Assembly (NCBI GenBank): GCA_034508935.3
Contig: CM067442.1
Coordinates: 137,330,315-137,394,314, forward strand
Length of the DNA: 64,000 bases
Direction of reading: 5' to 3'
Source: Berghia stephanieae
Lineage: Eukaryota > Mollusca > Gastropoda > Nudibranchia > Aeolidiidae
Both the position numbers and the translations under genes were made by a program. Of this stretch, positions 1 through 50,600 are shown in pieces. The first letter of the stretch is position 1. Each line of letters begins with the position of its first letter. The notes beneath the pieces are model-generated. The model was not told the origin of the DNA, did no database searches, and saw only the letters and a list, made by a program, of their open reading frames with translations.

Positions 1-58
1 GATTTAAAGAAACAATGCAAAGTAAAACAAGAGATAAAGAATATAAAATGCCTCATAC

Positions 59-37655
<37,597 letters not shown>

Positions 37656-38223
37656 TTTCTGACCAAAGCTTAGGCTTAGGTTTGTAAGTGTAAGCTCATA
37701 GAAAGTGAGTGCAAGTCTTCAGCTCAGCGCTGAATTCACTTCAGCACTAGACTACCTGGATGAAAACGAGTACGGCAGGTAAGAGGAAATGATTATAATC
37801 AAATGAGTATTTCGCACTTCCGATGAATTTATGGATGTGACTATAATTATGTGAGATTTGCCACAGCCACGACGTGCGTGAGGTTTGTTGTTCAATTCCC
37901 AGTCAGTATCCAGTTGGAAGAAAAAAATTGCAACAATCAATGAAAATAAGTCTTCCTGACAACGCTATAAATCACACCACCACCTCTACAAACAACAAAT
38001 CAAATAAAAGGTGTCTGATCGTTCATGATGTATTTCCCATCTAATGCGAATAACCACAAAGAATAGAATAAAAGTAAAGTTATTTATAAACACACATCTT
38101 GTAAAAACCTTTATGTTTGTTCTATTGTTCTTGTCCGTCTGTTGTCTAATTTTACTAACATCTCGTAATGCCTCGTTCTCGTTTACGATGTTGCTAAGTG
38201 TCAAAACAGTAATCACAAAACTA
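37656..38223. other. HECTD1 5' flank
   Basis: This must contain the 5' UTR and core promoter, but I see no convincing TATA box or initiator. No coding potential. Confidence 0.4.
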
Positions 38224-38430
38224 AAAATGAAGTGAGTAGGGGAAAAAAAGTGCCAGAAGACAAAAATTTTGCGGCGACTCGAACCCATGACCTTACTGAT
38301 ACTACAACTCCGCCTGGCCGTGAGAGGGACATCTTGCAGTCGACGCCATCCACCACTAGAACGATCCCTCATCGCTGTGAAATTTTTATCCTCTATTGTC
38401 TTCTGGCACTTTTCTACTCACTTCATTTTC
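38224..38430 (-). mobile_element. inverted-repeat unit enclosing a tRNA-like sequence
   Basis: Arms of about 53-60 bp (AAAATGAAGTGAGTAG and AGTGCCAGAAGACAA) at 38224-38278 and about 38371-38430 are inverted copies with small indels. Between them the minus strand reads TTCTAGTGGTGGATGGCGTC, then GTAAGGTCATGGGTTCGAGT, resembling polymerase III A and B boxes of a tRNA-like head. It is about 570 bp upstream of the HECTD1 start codon. Confidence 0.6.
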
Positions 38431-39014
38431 TGTTATTATCAACACAAGTACCTGCTCCACTTACTTTTCTGAATTAATATCATAAAACTATGTAGATGAT
38501 GGGCATTTGAAAAAGGAATCCGTGGTGGATAAATGCCATCATATTTATGAGCTGAACTTTGTATCATCTTGAGTGAAATGACCACTTGTTCATAGTAAAG
38601 CATCCCGCAGATTGTCGGATGCCCAACACAAAGTTAAGTGTTCAGCAACGGGATCAATTAACAGACTAAACTGAGTTTCCTTTAAATTATGATTCCGTCT
38701 GTTATCTCATAACACAGTCAAATCTAGTCATTTTCTGTTGAAACAAGAGGCGACATCAAACCAAATAATGGGACCACTACAGCTTAAAATTAAGTCGAAA
38801 AAATCTGAGCAATTATCGCTGTCTTCAAATTAGATTTGAACGTATTTGTTTTTTGATCTCCTTAGATATTGAAACTTGTGTGATTTATACAACAATTGAC
38901 CAACAAGAAAACGTCAGCCATCTTCATATAGATTCATTGGACATTATTCTCGCTTTGTATTATCTCCGTGTTCATTTTTTTTTAGAAAATCAATTATGCA
39001 ACAGCAAATTATGT

Positions 39015-39265
39015 CCTCGCCCATCCATTATGTATCATGGACGAGTAGTAGAAAGACATGCAGTCTTCCTAATGCATTCCTTACGGTAGATCTATCGTAA
39101 ATGCTCAAGATACCAAGTGTACAACAACAAATTGTGTTCATATATATATTTAGACACATCGACTATGGTTCGTGGACTGGTGGTGGAAACTTCTCAGTCT
39201 TCCTAATACATTCGGTATGGTAGCTTAATGTTTTCTAGAAATGCTCAAGATACCAAGCCAGAGTT
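39015..39265 (+). repeat. imperfect tandem duplication, ~145-bp spacing
   Basis: CAGTCTTCCTAATGCATTCC with AATGCTCAAGATACCAAG is repeated about 145 bp later as CAGTCTTCCTAATACATTCG with AATGCTCAAGATACCAAG. Intergenic and non-coding. Confidence 0.6.
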
Positions 39266-39604
39266 ATCAGAAATTAGTCGACGGTTTTGGCTGTTAGATA
39301 TTAAACAAACTTGATAATAGTATGCCAGGCTGGTATTTTATGGAACTCTGTCCCATTGTCATTATAAAATGAACTTTTCTTCTTATTTAGAAAAGAAGGT
39401 CTTCAACAAATTCAACGAATACTTACATAAAAAGTCACATCGTTTTTAATTTTAATTTATTGAATCGATTCAAACATCATATCTCATATTTTATAGTAGC
39501 ATGGCAGTAGTACATATATGCACATAATATTCGCTGTAAACATTAAAAACGTCTGTCTTTTGTAACCGAAATCAGCTGTTTAACCCCAGAGCCAGTGTCC
39601 GTCA

Positions 39605-39632
39605 CTTAATTCGCCCCCCCCCCCCCCCCCCC

Positions 39633-39703
<71 letters not shown>
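39605..39703. repeat. C tract followed by (CT)n
   Basis: About 27 C residues pass directly into CT repeats. Intergenic. A (GA)n array follows at 40097-40165. Confidence 0.95.
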
Positions 39704-39705
<2 letters not shown>

Positions 39706-40097
39706 ACTTCTTGCTCATAGTGCGTTCTTAGTTTTTAAAAAAATGTTGGCAACAGTGAGAATGTCCAATGATTTTTTAAATTACATTTTTTTAATGAGAA
39801 AAAGTAAACGTCACAATGGGAAATCCCATTATAGTACAGTGCCAGTGACGACAATGCTGACGACACTCCAGATGACACCGGGGTTTTTTTGTTGTTTTTT
39901 TTGTGGGTTTTTTTCAGAGCCAACAAACATGGAACAGGTTTATCACATGGAACAGGTTTATCAAGGTTACTGTAGATAACATGACACGGACATTGATTAT
40001 TACCTACCACTTACCACCCCTTAATAGAACACGCGAGTTTATCGTAAAATTACTTTCCATATCTAACAGACTCAGCCACTAATAGCTCGATGGAGTA

Positions 40098-40169
<72 letters not shown>

Positions 40170-40945
40170 AAATCAGGACAACCTTGGAATTGGACCAGAT
40201 AGCTCACTTGCTAAAGCACTCAACTTACAAGCAATCTGATCCTCGGTGATATAACAATAGATGTAGCTATGGCCATGAGCAAATAACTTTAACATGTAAA
40301 ACTACGACATCCTCAAGAATGTTTGATTTGTTTGTTTCCTACAGAACAGAAAATGCATCAACGAAATTGCACGAGAATCAGTTCAATAATACATAGTAGA
40401 TGATCCAGACGATAATCCGGAAAGAATTATCTCCTTCATTTTATCGTCATAAATTTCCCCTTGGGGAATTTGACACTTTTTCAATAAAAACACAAATTTG
40501 CACCCAATTAAACGCAAAAGAATGTTTTAAATCCACTCTGTGGCTTTTACCCCCCAGAGACCTACAGGTTATAAGCCATTTACCATAAAGCGAGCACTAT
40601 GTAACACTAGCACTATTGCAGGCTTACTTGGTGAACAAGCCCAAGTTATGAACGCAGGTAATCATATTATATTTTAAAATTATTCAATGGTAAGTATTTT
40701 CATTAAGTTGGATGTGTGGGTCCAGGAGAAGGAAGAACCTTATATGGACCTTATATGGACGCCGGTTTGGATCATTCTTGGTCTGGCTACTCATCTTCAG
40801 CTGTTCCAACAGGATTGGATCTAGGTTGGTATCATCTTCAGGGTCATGGCAGTGCGCAAGCTGCTGTGTGACGGCAACGTGATGATTCTTCGCAGTCACT
40901 AGGTTGACGAAATGAATTTGGAGCTGTAGCCATACGCTACTAAGA

Positions 40946-40960
40946 CTACTACAACTACTA

Positions 40961-41033
<73 letters not shown>

Positions 41034-41062
41034 TACTACTACTACCACGACTACTACTCCTA

Positions 41063-41130
<68 letters not shown>
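40946..41130. repeat. (ACT)n array
   Basis: About 185 bp of ACT with scattered CCA and CGA variants. Intergenic. Confidence 0.95.
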
Positions 41131-41131
<1 letters not shown>

Positions 41132-41594
41132 TAGTTCGTATGTAGACTTTTCAGAGTTTTGATCCACCGATCGTGAAAATCAAGATTTCAGAGGTTTGAT
41201 CCGCCGACCATCAATAATATCGTTTTGAGGCAGTGGGTCAAATATGAATAAATAGACAACTAAAACAAAAGAAAGAAAGAAATTTAAGAAAGACAAAAAA
41301 TCCTCAATCCTTATCAGTCACAAAATTGTAAATCATGAAAATATATACAAATGGATTTATTATACTATTGTTTCTGAATACACATCATGCTCCTCAGCGA
41401 AAGAAGGATCTAGAGATAAGAAATGTCAATAAAGAGGACAAAAAGGAGAGAGAAAGTTTTAGTATTATATAACTTTCCTTCTTTTATCAAGCTTCTGAGC
41501 AATATTGAGACTTTTAAAGAGGCACCCCAACCTGCCGGAAAGTTGTATATACACATCAACGGTTATACTCATTTTGACTGGGTCAGTCGGTTTA

Positions 41595-41780
41595 CAGTGG
41601 AATCTTGAGAAATTCAACACTGCCGGGCAAGAAAGATTGGTTGCCTTCAACTTACTTGCAAGGTTGACTTTATACACTATCAATGGAACACATAGAGAGA
41701 ATAACATTAAGGACCAACAAGAGGTGTTGACTTAAAGCAGAAGTTGACTATAAAAGTGTTGAGTTTATGCGGATTCCACT
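41595..41780. mobile_element. pogo-like MITE, copy 3
   Basis: Starts TA-CAGTGGAATC and ends GGATTCCACTAT-TA. Contains AGAAAGATTGGTTG and TTAAAGCAGAAGTTGACTAT. About 186 bp, intergenic. Confidence 0.6.
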
Positions 41781-41981
41781 ATTATATTTTCCATTGGCAG
41801 GTCCTTATCTCCTCACGATGGGAGGCTTGACATTTAGGTTTTGATTTAATAATAAATAATAATAATGCTGAAAACTTATATAGCGCTATAACTCCGAGAC
41901 ACCAGACCCTAAGCGCTTAAATTACAAATTACTTTGGCTGACACATATTCATTCACACACACAAGCATACACACACACAAG

Positions 41982-42018
<37 letters not shown>

Positions 42019-42062
42019 ACAATAGAAACCAGACAGACCAACCTTGCTTCTCATAACATCTA

Positions 42063-42498
42063 CTAAAGACGAAACAGATTTGTTTTAAGCGAATGTTTAA
42101 AAATAGACAAAGATTCTTTTTCACGAATGCTCTGTGGTAAGGCGTTCCAAACAGAGGGTCCGACGAATGAGAAAAGGATCTCATTCCAGCATTTTTTCCG
42201 TATTCGAGGGAGAACTAGTTTGTTGGAATCACTGGCTGAACGTAAGGGGCGGGGTTTTGAATATCTTTCAATTAGTTCCGAAAAGTAGGAAGGGGCAGTA
42301 CCTTCAAGACAACGATACACTAAAACACTAGCTTTGAATCTAATCCTTTTCTCAACAGGCAGCCAATGCAGGTCATGAAGCAGAGGTCTGACAGAACCGC
42401 ACCTACGCTTCATGAATACTGGTCTGGCAGCGCTGTTTTGGACAATCTGAAGACGTCTCAGATTATATTGCGAAACGTAATTTCTGTATCTGAGTTGT
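42063..42498 (-). mobile_element. 5'-truncated LINE fragment (CR1/L2-like RT C-terminus)
   Basis: Open for about 140 codons: LRRLQIVQNSAARPVFMKRR, LHDLHWLPVEKRIRFKASVL, GTAPSYFSELIERYSKPRPL, GPSVWNALPQSIREKESLSI and FKHSLKTNLF. This is the post-RT C-terminal region of CR1/L2-type LINEs. Toward lower coordinates comes the element's 3' tail with two copies of the AGCGCTTA/ATAGCGCTATA motif (41875-41925) and an AAT-rich end (about 41845-41865). The open frame suggests a recent 5'-truncated insertion. Confidence 0.8.
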
Positions 42499-42829
42499 CA
42501 TTGCAACATTTTAAATAAATACAAGCACATAAGAAAAGGAACATACAGATTCAATATGTCAGCCCGACGTGTACTTACATGCAGATCTGATATCCGAACC
42601 CGCGTATGGCCTTGTTTAGCATTGTTGTAATGGACAATATTTTGCGTCATTTTTTTTTTTTTTTTAGATTTCCATTACAACACTGAGCACATAAGGAATT
42701 GGGTTATCATACCTGCAAATTTGTGCACGTATATCAGCCCATTATATTCGATACTGATACTTAAAGGAGGAATCCAAGGAAAGGGGAGCTAATTCAAAGA
42801 AAGTTAATTTGTTTTTAAGACGTTTAAAG

Positions 42830-43060
42830 TGCTTTTTGACTTTTAAAGTCATTTCAGGGCCAGTAAAAAAATAAATAAATAAGTACATGAATAGAGAATG
42901 GTTAATTCAAAAGAGAATAAATCTTGATCTTACAAGCGCCTCCAGAAAAAGTGAGACCAAGGGAGTAGGTTAAAATAAAGAAAAGAAGACCCAGGATCAA
43001 TTTGTCCATGAATTTTGTTTGAGACCACCTGAAAGGCCCACCAAAACGCAAACACAGAAT
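42830..43060 (+). repeat. dispersed repeat B, copy 3 (partial)
   Basis: GTCATTTCAGGGCCAGTAAA and TTTGAGACCACCTGAAAGGC correspond to the first half of repeat B. The 249-bp tandem duplication begins where this copy fades. Confidence 0.45.
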
Positions 43061-43077
43061 TCCAGCTGATAAGAAGC

Positions 43078-43575
43078 ACTCAAATTATTGCAAAGTATCA
43101 ACAAACTTGAAAAAAGAAAACCCAGAAAGAATTCAACATAAGGTGAATTACAAGATTTAAATTCCCCAATAAAACGAAATAATTTGTTCACATCTCGGCA
43201 ACGGAACCCAAATAGAGCTAAGACTTCTGGGTCAAGTACAGAAAGTAATATAGTAATCCTGAAGAAGACTATTGATAGAGAAGGATAGATAACATAGCAA
43301 GTAAACTTTCCAAACTACCAGGGATGACTCAAATTATTGCAAAGTATCAACAAACTTGAAAAAAGAAAACTCAGAAAGAATTAAACATAAGGTGAATTAC
43401 AAGATTTAAATTCCCCAATAAAACGAAATAATTTGTTCACATCTCGGCAACGGAACCCAAATAGAGCTAAGACTTTTGGGTCAAGTACAGAAAGTAATAT
43501 AGTAATCCTGAAGAAGACTATTGATAGAGAAGGATAGATAACATAGCAAGTAAACTCTCCAAGCTACCAGGGATG
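43078..43575. repeat. 249-bp tandem duplication upstream of the LINE
   Basis: Two head-to-tail copies, 43078-43326 and 43327-43575, differ at only a handful of positions. They lie within about 300 bp of the start of the LINE coding region, separated from it by a C tract. They could be promoter monomers of the LINE 5' end or an independent local duplication of the underlying dispersed repeat. Confidence 0.85.
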
Positions 43576-43856
43576 TCAAGACACACTCACCCCCCCCCCC
43601 CCAACCAATTTGCAAAGAATGATAAAGAACAGTACTCGCTGGATTGTAGCACGCTCGGCAATACGACATGAGGGAGCTGGGTGACAGAACTTATCTATAT
43701 AATAAGTCGTTACATCCTATGAGCATCATATTTCAACATGGTCCATTTGAGCACGCTTTTTGGCTTCCCCCTGCAAGTACTGTAGATTCCGGTCTGACAT
43801 GTGTAAAATATAGTCATCTTACTCCAGTACTTTCTCCTGAGCTCACACTGTCAATC

Positions 43857-46800
43857 ATGAAAAGCACAAGGAAACAATGTACTCATGCTGGCTCGGGTGT
43901 CGCCCAGTTTAAAAAGGCCCGGGTCCCTGCTGAACGAGGTCCAGCAGGCTCGAAAAATATGCTAGATTTCGATCAAACAATCAATCTCGGAACAAGACTG
44001 AAGATTCTGTCACTAAACATAGAGGGCATCTCAATGCAAAAATGTGACTACCTTTCCAAACTCCTTCAAAGGCACGACATTGATATCCTTTTGTTACAAG
44101 AGACTCACCTAGACCAGCACTCAGCCCCTTCACGATCATACATCAATGGCTTTACAGAAATCAACAAAGAATGCCATCCTCAATATGGTATTAGTATCTA
44201 TGCAAAGAAGCCAGAATTGATTGTAGATTTAGGAGGAACAACTGAGGATAATGGTACCCAAAGAAGTAGTATTAAAGTCGGTGATCTGCAAGTTACTAAT
44301 ATCTACAAACCCCCTACAGTGAAATGGACTAACCCTCCTACACAGCATCCTCAACATCCTGCTTTGATAATTGGTGACTTCAATTGTCATCAAAATGATT
44401 GGGGCTACAAAGAAGCCGACCCTCCTGGCCGGGAACTACATGAATGGACTTCTCAGGCAGACGTTCACCTCCTATACGATCCAAACAAACGTGGTACGTT
44501 CAAATCAGCACGATGGAACAAAGAATATACACCTGACCTAGTATTTGTAACAAAAAAATGAAAATGGGACACCCCTTGCCACAACAAGAGAAATACTGCC
44601 AGACTTCCCAAAGAGCCAACACAGACCAGTCATTCTAACAACAGGTATACAGATAACTAAATCCCATGCCATACCAAAACCAAGATGGAATTTTAGGAAA
44701 GCGAAGTGGGAGGAATATGCCGCATACATAGAAAGAATTTGTCGAAGAATTCCAACATCACTTGATAACATTAACAGATTTTGCAAGTTAATATTAAAAA
44801 GCTCCAAAATGTATATTCCAAGAGGAGTAAGAGAATGGCACATCCCATGCTGGTCAAAAACAAGCGAAGACCTACTGAAAGAATACGAACAGACCCTAGA
44901 CCAAGACATAGCAGATAAACTATTAGATTCCCTCCAAGAAGAAAGAAGAAAGAGATGGACAGAAACTGTTGAAAATTTAGACATGAAACACTCAAGCAGA
45001 CATGCTTGGAAATTGATTAAAAAATTAGACCCAGACAAGAATCGGACCACCACTGCACCAGTCATAGAAGCAAGCAAAGTTGCTAACGAAATCAAACAAA
45101 GAGGTCAACATATCCCAAACCATGCATTTGAAAATAAGATCAGGAAAGACTATAACAGAATGATTAACTCTCTTCCAAAAGATGGGTCAATGTGGACACT
45201 ACCTATCAGTCCCAATGAAATTCAAAATGATCTGAAAACTATGAAAAACGGCAAAGCTGCAGGAGTGGATGGTATTTACCCTGACATGCTCACTCACATT
45301 GGACCGCACGCAATGGAATGGTTGTCTACTGCAATGACTGATATCCTAGATAAGGGAAAGTACCCTCCGACGTGGAAGCATGCAAAAGTCATTGCTATCC
45401 TAAAACCAAACAAGCCAGCGAACGATCCTTCCAGTTATAGACCAATATCCCTACTTTTTTGCCTATATAAATTGCTTGAGAAAGTAATCCTAACAAGAAT
45501 AACACCAGCCCTACAAACTGCTATCCCAAAAGAACAAGCTGGGTTCCAACAAAACAGATGCACAACAGAACAGGTCATAGCTCTTACCTCCCATATTGAA
45601 TCAGGCTTTCAGAAAAGAATGAAAACTGGAACTGTGCTAATCGACTTGTCAGCAGCATACGATACAGTGTGGACAGGCGGCCTTATGCTTAAATTAGCCA
45701 AGATTATCAAATGCAGAAAAATTCTTAATGTCCTGTCTCATATAACTGGTCCAAGGAAATTTCACGTATTGCTAGGTGGTACAACAAGCAAAGTCAAACG
45801 AATAAAGAACGGAGTACCACAGGGGTCAGTTCTTGCACCAGCACTCTTCAATGTTTATATCAGTGACATGCCAAACACAACATCAATGAAATTGGGGCAT
45901 GCTGATGACTGGGCTCTATCATACCAATCGAGATCTTGGAATGATATAGAAATTACCCTATGCCAAGATGTGACCAAAATGAAAAATTACTTTGATAAAT
46001 GGTACCTCAAAATGAACACAAATAAAACAGTATCATCAGTTCTCCACTTAAACAACAGAGAATCTCAAAGACAACTAAACATCACCATCGATAGCATATC
46101 ACTGCCATCTGACCAGAACCCTAAATACCTTGGAGTCATTTTGGATCGACAATTGACATACAAAAAACACTTTGAAGCAACCTCCCGAAAAAGTGGCAAA
46201 AGGAACTGCCTGATACGAAAACTGGCAGGGACAGGCTGGGGTGCCTCACCGACTGTACTCCGGACATCCACCGTTGCCCTATGTCACAGTGTCGGCGAAT
46301 ATTGTTCACCAGCATGGGCCAGAAGTAAAAACACCAAACTAGTTGACACAAAGCTAAGGGATTCCATGCGTACCATCACAGGTGCCTAAAGTCAACCCCA
46401 GTGCAGTGGCTACCAGTCTTGAGTGGAATTGCACCACCACATCTCAGAAGAGAGGAACAAAACCAAAGGTGGATTCAAAAGGCACAACAAAACAACGATA
46501 CCCCTCTGTGCGAAATTTACAAAAATGCCCCTGTCTGCTCAAGATTAAAATCCAGATCCCCTTTCTACCTCTCAAAGAAAGATTACTACAGCATCACTGA
46601 TGAATGGAGAAAAGAATGGGCAAATAATACCCCAACAGGAGGCCAAATTATTGAAGACCCTACCAATGAAATTCCTGGCTCACAGCTTGGTAGGAAATAC
46701 TGGGTGGCTGCAAATAGGCTACGCTCCAGACATGCGAAAACAGCCGCAAAAATGAACAAATGGGGTCTAAACAATTCAACAGAATGCCCCAAATGCCACA

Positions 46801-46931
46801 CTGACCCCCAAGATGTAGATCACCTTGTGCTCCACTGTCCTGTTACCAAGCTGAATGGAGGTTATGAAACCATTCACAAATGTGAAGATGAATTCAAGGC
46901 TTGGCTCGACGCGACAGATTTGAAAGTGTGA
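43857..46931 (+). mobile_element. Jockey-like LINE: endonuclease, RT, C-terminal zinc-knuckle-like motif
   Basis: A non-LTR retrotransposon with one long coding region. The APE endonuclease part (about 43990-44560) shows LKILSLNIEG, ILLLQETHLDQ, LIIGDFNCHQNDWGY and PDLVFV. The RT part (about 44810-46390) shows KNGKAAGVDG, SYRPISLL, AGFQQNRCTTEQV, TVLIDLSAAYDTVW, NGVPQGSVLAPALFNVYISD and HADDWAL. The C-terminal part (46390-46931) has CPKCHTDPQDVDHLVLHCP, a C-x2-C-x8-H-x4-C pattern. Two breaks are seen: a 1-nt slip in an A7 run at 44553-44559 between EN and RT, and one missing nucleotide near 46383. Otherwise the frame is open for about 1,000 codons, so the copy is young. RNase H is absent, favouring Jockey-type over I-type. 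The catalytic box reads HADD rather than the usual Y/FADD. The reading frame is open back to 43668; the ATG at 43857 is my choice of start. Neither the true 5' nor the 3' end is resolved. Confidence 0.88.
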
Positions 46932-47257
46932 CCCCACCATACGATACTACTACTACTCCAGTACAAGGACTGAAAGTCACATGGTATTGAATAACAAAGA
47001 TAGAGAGAAACTGAAGACAAATCTTCTTTCTATTAAAAAAAAAGAAGAAAGGATGGGGGTGGGGGAAAAGGGAGTGTGGAGTTGGGTCATGATGACAATT
47101 TATGGGGAGACCAGAAGAACAATATCAAACCCTTGCAACTCAGGAGAAGTTGATATACAACAAATCAGTAGGAAGAACTTCTGACTTCCTAGCATTCCCT
47201 CACTTTGGTTTGTACACAATGAAAGCTGACAGAAGTGCTAATGTCAAATAGTACTCG

Positions 47258-47535
47258 CTATGTGGTATAGTGGCTTATGACCTGTAGGTCCCTGGTTCGA
47301 ATCTTGCTGTGAGTGGTGCAAAGTTGAGAAAAAGCGCTTTTATCACATTTTTCACCTGACTTAGTTGTGAAATGAGTACCTGACAGGTAAACAAAAAACA
47401 AAACAAAAAGAAAATCTCCTGTTATAGCGCTTTGCATGCATGACTCGTCTTCCACGTTCAGTGTTAGCTTGGGACCCATTGTAAAATACTTTAAGCACAT
47501 TTTGTGGATATCACTATATAAAAGCTAAAGTTTCA
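47258..47535 (+). mobile_element. SINE family A copy
   Basis: Head GTGGTATAGTGGCTTATGAC with B box CCTGGTTCGAATC, diverged body, and tail ending GGATATCACTATATAAAAGC. It lies just outside the 3' end of the propeller gene. Confidence 0.7.
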
Positions 47536-47601
47536 AGTACTACTGTTGCGTTGAACAAAAAGATAAAACATAACAAGAGAATGTCGTTTATAATACATGC
47601 T

Positions 47602-47607
47602 TTTATT
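47602..47607 (-). promoter_or_regulatory. polyadenylation signal AATAAA
   Basis: AATAAA on the minus strand lies 7 nt past the stop codon (47616-47614) of the propeller gene. No other hexamer is closer. The 3' UTR would be very short. Confidence 0.6.
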
Positions 47608-47613
47608 GTAATG

Positions 47614-50600
47614 TCATATTTTCAAAGCTGTCACAGTTCCATCCATACATCCTAGAACGACTTCCAGCACATTATCCTCATCTAAATCTGTGGTGGCGAT
47701 GTTGCTAACCCAGTCAGTGGTATGGTACTCTGTGCTTTGCTATTAAAAAAGTGTATTTTGGAAATAAGAGAAGAAAGGATGAGCAGTCATGGAAATTCTA
47801 TAAAATATTATACAAAATACATAACTTGGTTACTAACAGATCACTTGGTAGAGCAATTGATTCACACGCAAAGAGACCATGATTGATCCTGGGTACAGTC
47901 AAGATTTTTCCTGACCCCCCTGTCCACCCAGCAGTGATTGGGAAGTTGGGTCTGTTAGATCTGGTGGACAGTACTTTGCGATAAACTATCCAATTGCTGT
48001 TGCCTATTTCATGTTATAGAAACTGGGATAAACCCCGGCTCTATGGGCCTATTGGCTCTGAAGGACTATCTACTTAAAATACAAAATACATAACTTGATT
48101 ACTAATAAACTTAAATCTTTTGGTATTTTTTGTTGTTGCATAAATTCTATAAAATAACAAAACAAAAAACATAATATTTACCCCTTCATTCATCCTGAGA
48201 GGAAATTTTTCTTTATGGTCTATGTCAAGAAAAGACTGAGATAACCCAAGTGTCAGCCTCAGTGCAGTGACTCAAAGTGAACTATAAGGGCTAAGTTTTA
48301 CTTGTGTTTAGTGGCCTCCATTAGAACAGTTCTATTGACTGCCAATCAGTATAAACTTCAAGAAGCCTTCATGAAACCACTCAAAGGAGTAAATGACCCC
48401 TGACAACTCCTACTTGTAGAAGACATACACCAGCTCTCATAAAAGAAAATTAAAGGGCAGGCACTGATAACAAGAGTTTAAAAATTACAAGTTTTTTTTT
48501 TTTAATTGATCTTTTATACAGAGGAATATCCACTAAACGTGCTCAAAATGCTTTACAAGGGTTCCTAGCCAAAAGCAACACCTAACATGTGGGACGTGTC
48601 ATTACACCTGTTAGGCGATATTAGAATTTTTTTGGACAGAGACAATGCTGTAAACAGCCAGGTACTCATTTTACACCTGAGTATGGACAGAGAATGTGAG
48701 TAAAGAGCCTTTTCCAAGGACTCAACTATGTGCCGAGCGAGGCTCAAACCCAGGACCTACCGACCTGAAAATGAGTGTCATACTACAAGAACACATAGCC
48801 GCAATCTAAAAAGTTGAAAAATGATAAATTCTGTTTTATTTTCTGCATTGCTTGGAATAATATCATTAACACTTTTCAGAATGTTATGCCATTTCAAAGA
48901 AGTTGAGCTGGTGTGACTTCACATTCATTAGATCTGACTATGTCTGCCTTGAAGATGATAGTTACTCACCTGTCTATCTTTGAAAACCAAAAGTGAGCTG
49001 AAATGGCCGGCACAGAGAAGGTAATCCGTGTTGCTCTCTGGCTGTGGTAGCGTGCAAAGGCAAGTTACGGTGAATTGGTGTTCACATACTCATCCAGTGT
49101 AACCTGTTGTGTGAAGTTTAAAAAAGATGATATAAATATTGTGACAAGAAAAACGTTGACAATTATTTACTACAAAAATTCATATGCATCTGATATAAAT
49201 ATGACAATTATTTTTATACTACTGTGTTACAAGGAATGACACTTCTGTTTAATTATTTTTTTTCCTATATATTCTTTTGAAGGGAAATTTTACTTAAGTG
49301 ATAGAACCACTCTGAGTTGCTGTAAATTCCGTGCAAGACCCAGCAGAAGTGACTCAACTCATGGCCTCTTAGAGAAATGGTGTAATGCAAATCTGATACA
49401 TTCTATTTGCTGGATGCTGCAGTATCTCCAATTTTAAAAAAAGAAACAGAGGACTTTAGAGTGACTTGGGATCAGTATCAGTAATCAACACATGTAGTAC
49501 TCCAGAGCCATTGGGCCCATGGAGCTGGAGTTTATTCAGGTTTTCTATAGTGTGAAACAGACAATAGCAATTGCTTGTTACTCTTTGGATAGGATGCTAG
49601 CCTATTGCAAAGTACTTTCCATTAAATCTAACAGACCCAGCTACCCAATCAATACCCGGAAAGAACAAGGATGGATGATCTTTTTTGACGATCAGCATTT
49701 AATTAGGCTAGAAAATAAGATGCCATCACTCTGAAACCAGACGATTAGTTTCATAATGTATGTATCCAGTCTTTCAGAGGGTTGGTTTCACACTTCCAAA
49801 GAGATTGGTACCAGCTTTTTTTTTTACATCACACTATTGTTCCGAATTGTTCTATATTATAGGGAAAATAATAAGGGAGAAAAAAATAGGCAAAGAAATA
49901 CATTCACCATTTCCATTTATTCATTTCAAGCTCTTTGGTTACAATGCCCTCCACAATAGTGTGATTTTGAATCCAGGTAAATGAGAAAAGTTTAGTTAAA
50001 TTCCTTTGATTGTGAACATATCACAACAGCAGTTAATGCTGCAAAGCTATAGATAGTGTGCACTTGGCTAAGAAACTCACTATATTGCCATCCGGAAATA
50101 TAATGGACCAACACACAAAACTATGTGTAATCTTGGTCGTTTATAGTCTGGTTAATACAGTTTAGTGAGAATTACTCATAAATGTGGATGGCAAAAAACA
50201 ATAACAAAGACTCGAGTGACGTCATCTTCATTCTATCCAAACCGTCACAAAATCTCATTCTCCATGATACTCACATTGAACTGATGCATGATGTAGACAG
50301 ATCCACTGCTGGCACCGAGCGCAATCTGCTGGTTATCTGATGCTGATGAAGAAGCCACACCTGATGGAAGAGTCAGCTGGCTAGGGGGAACAAATCTCCC
50401 TTGTGTCATCTTTAAAGAATAAAAATAATAATATTAAATAATGTGCGGCTATGTCATCTTGTGGTATGACACTCGCTTTCGGATCGGAAAGTCTTGGGTT
50501 CGAGCCTCGCTCAGCGCAAAGTTGAGTCCTTGGAAAAGGCTCTTTACTCACTTTCTCTCACCGTGCTCAGGTGTAAAATGAGCACTTGGCCGTAACAGCG

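Noticed and set aside
44538-45095. 185-codon minus-strand open frame
   Set aside because: Antisense shadow of the LINE coding region.
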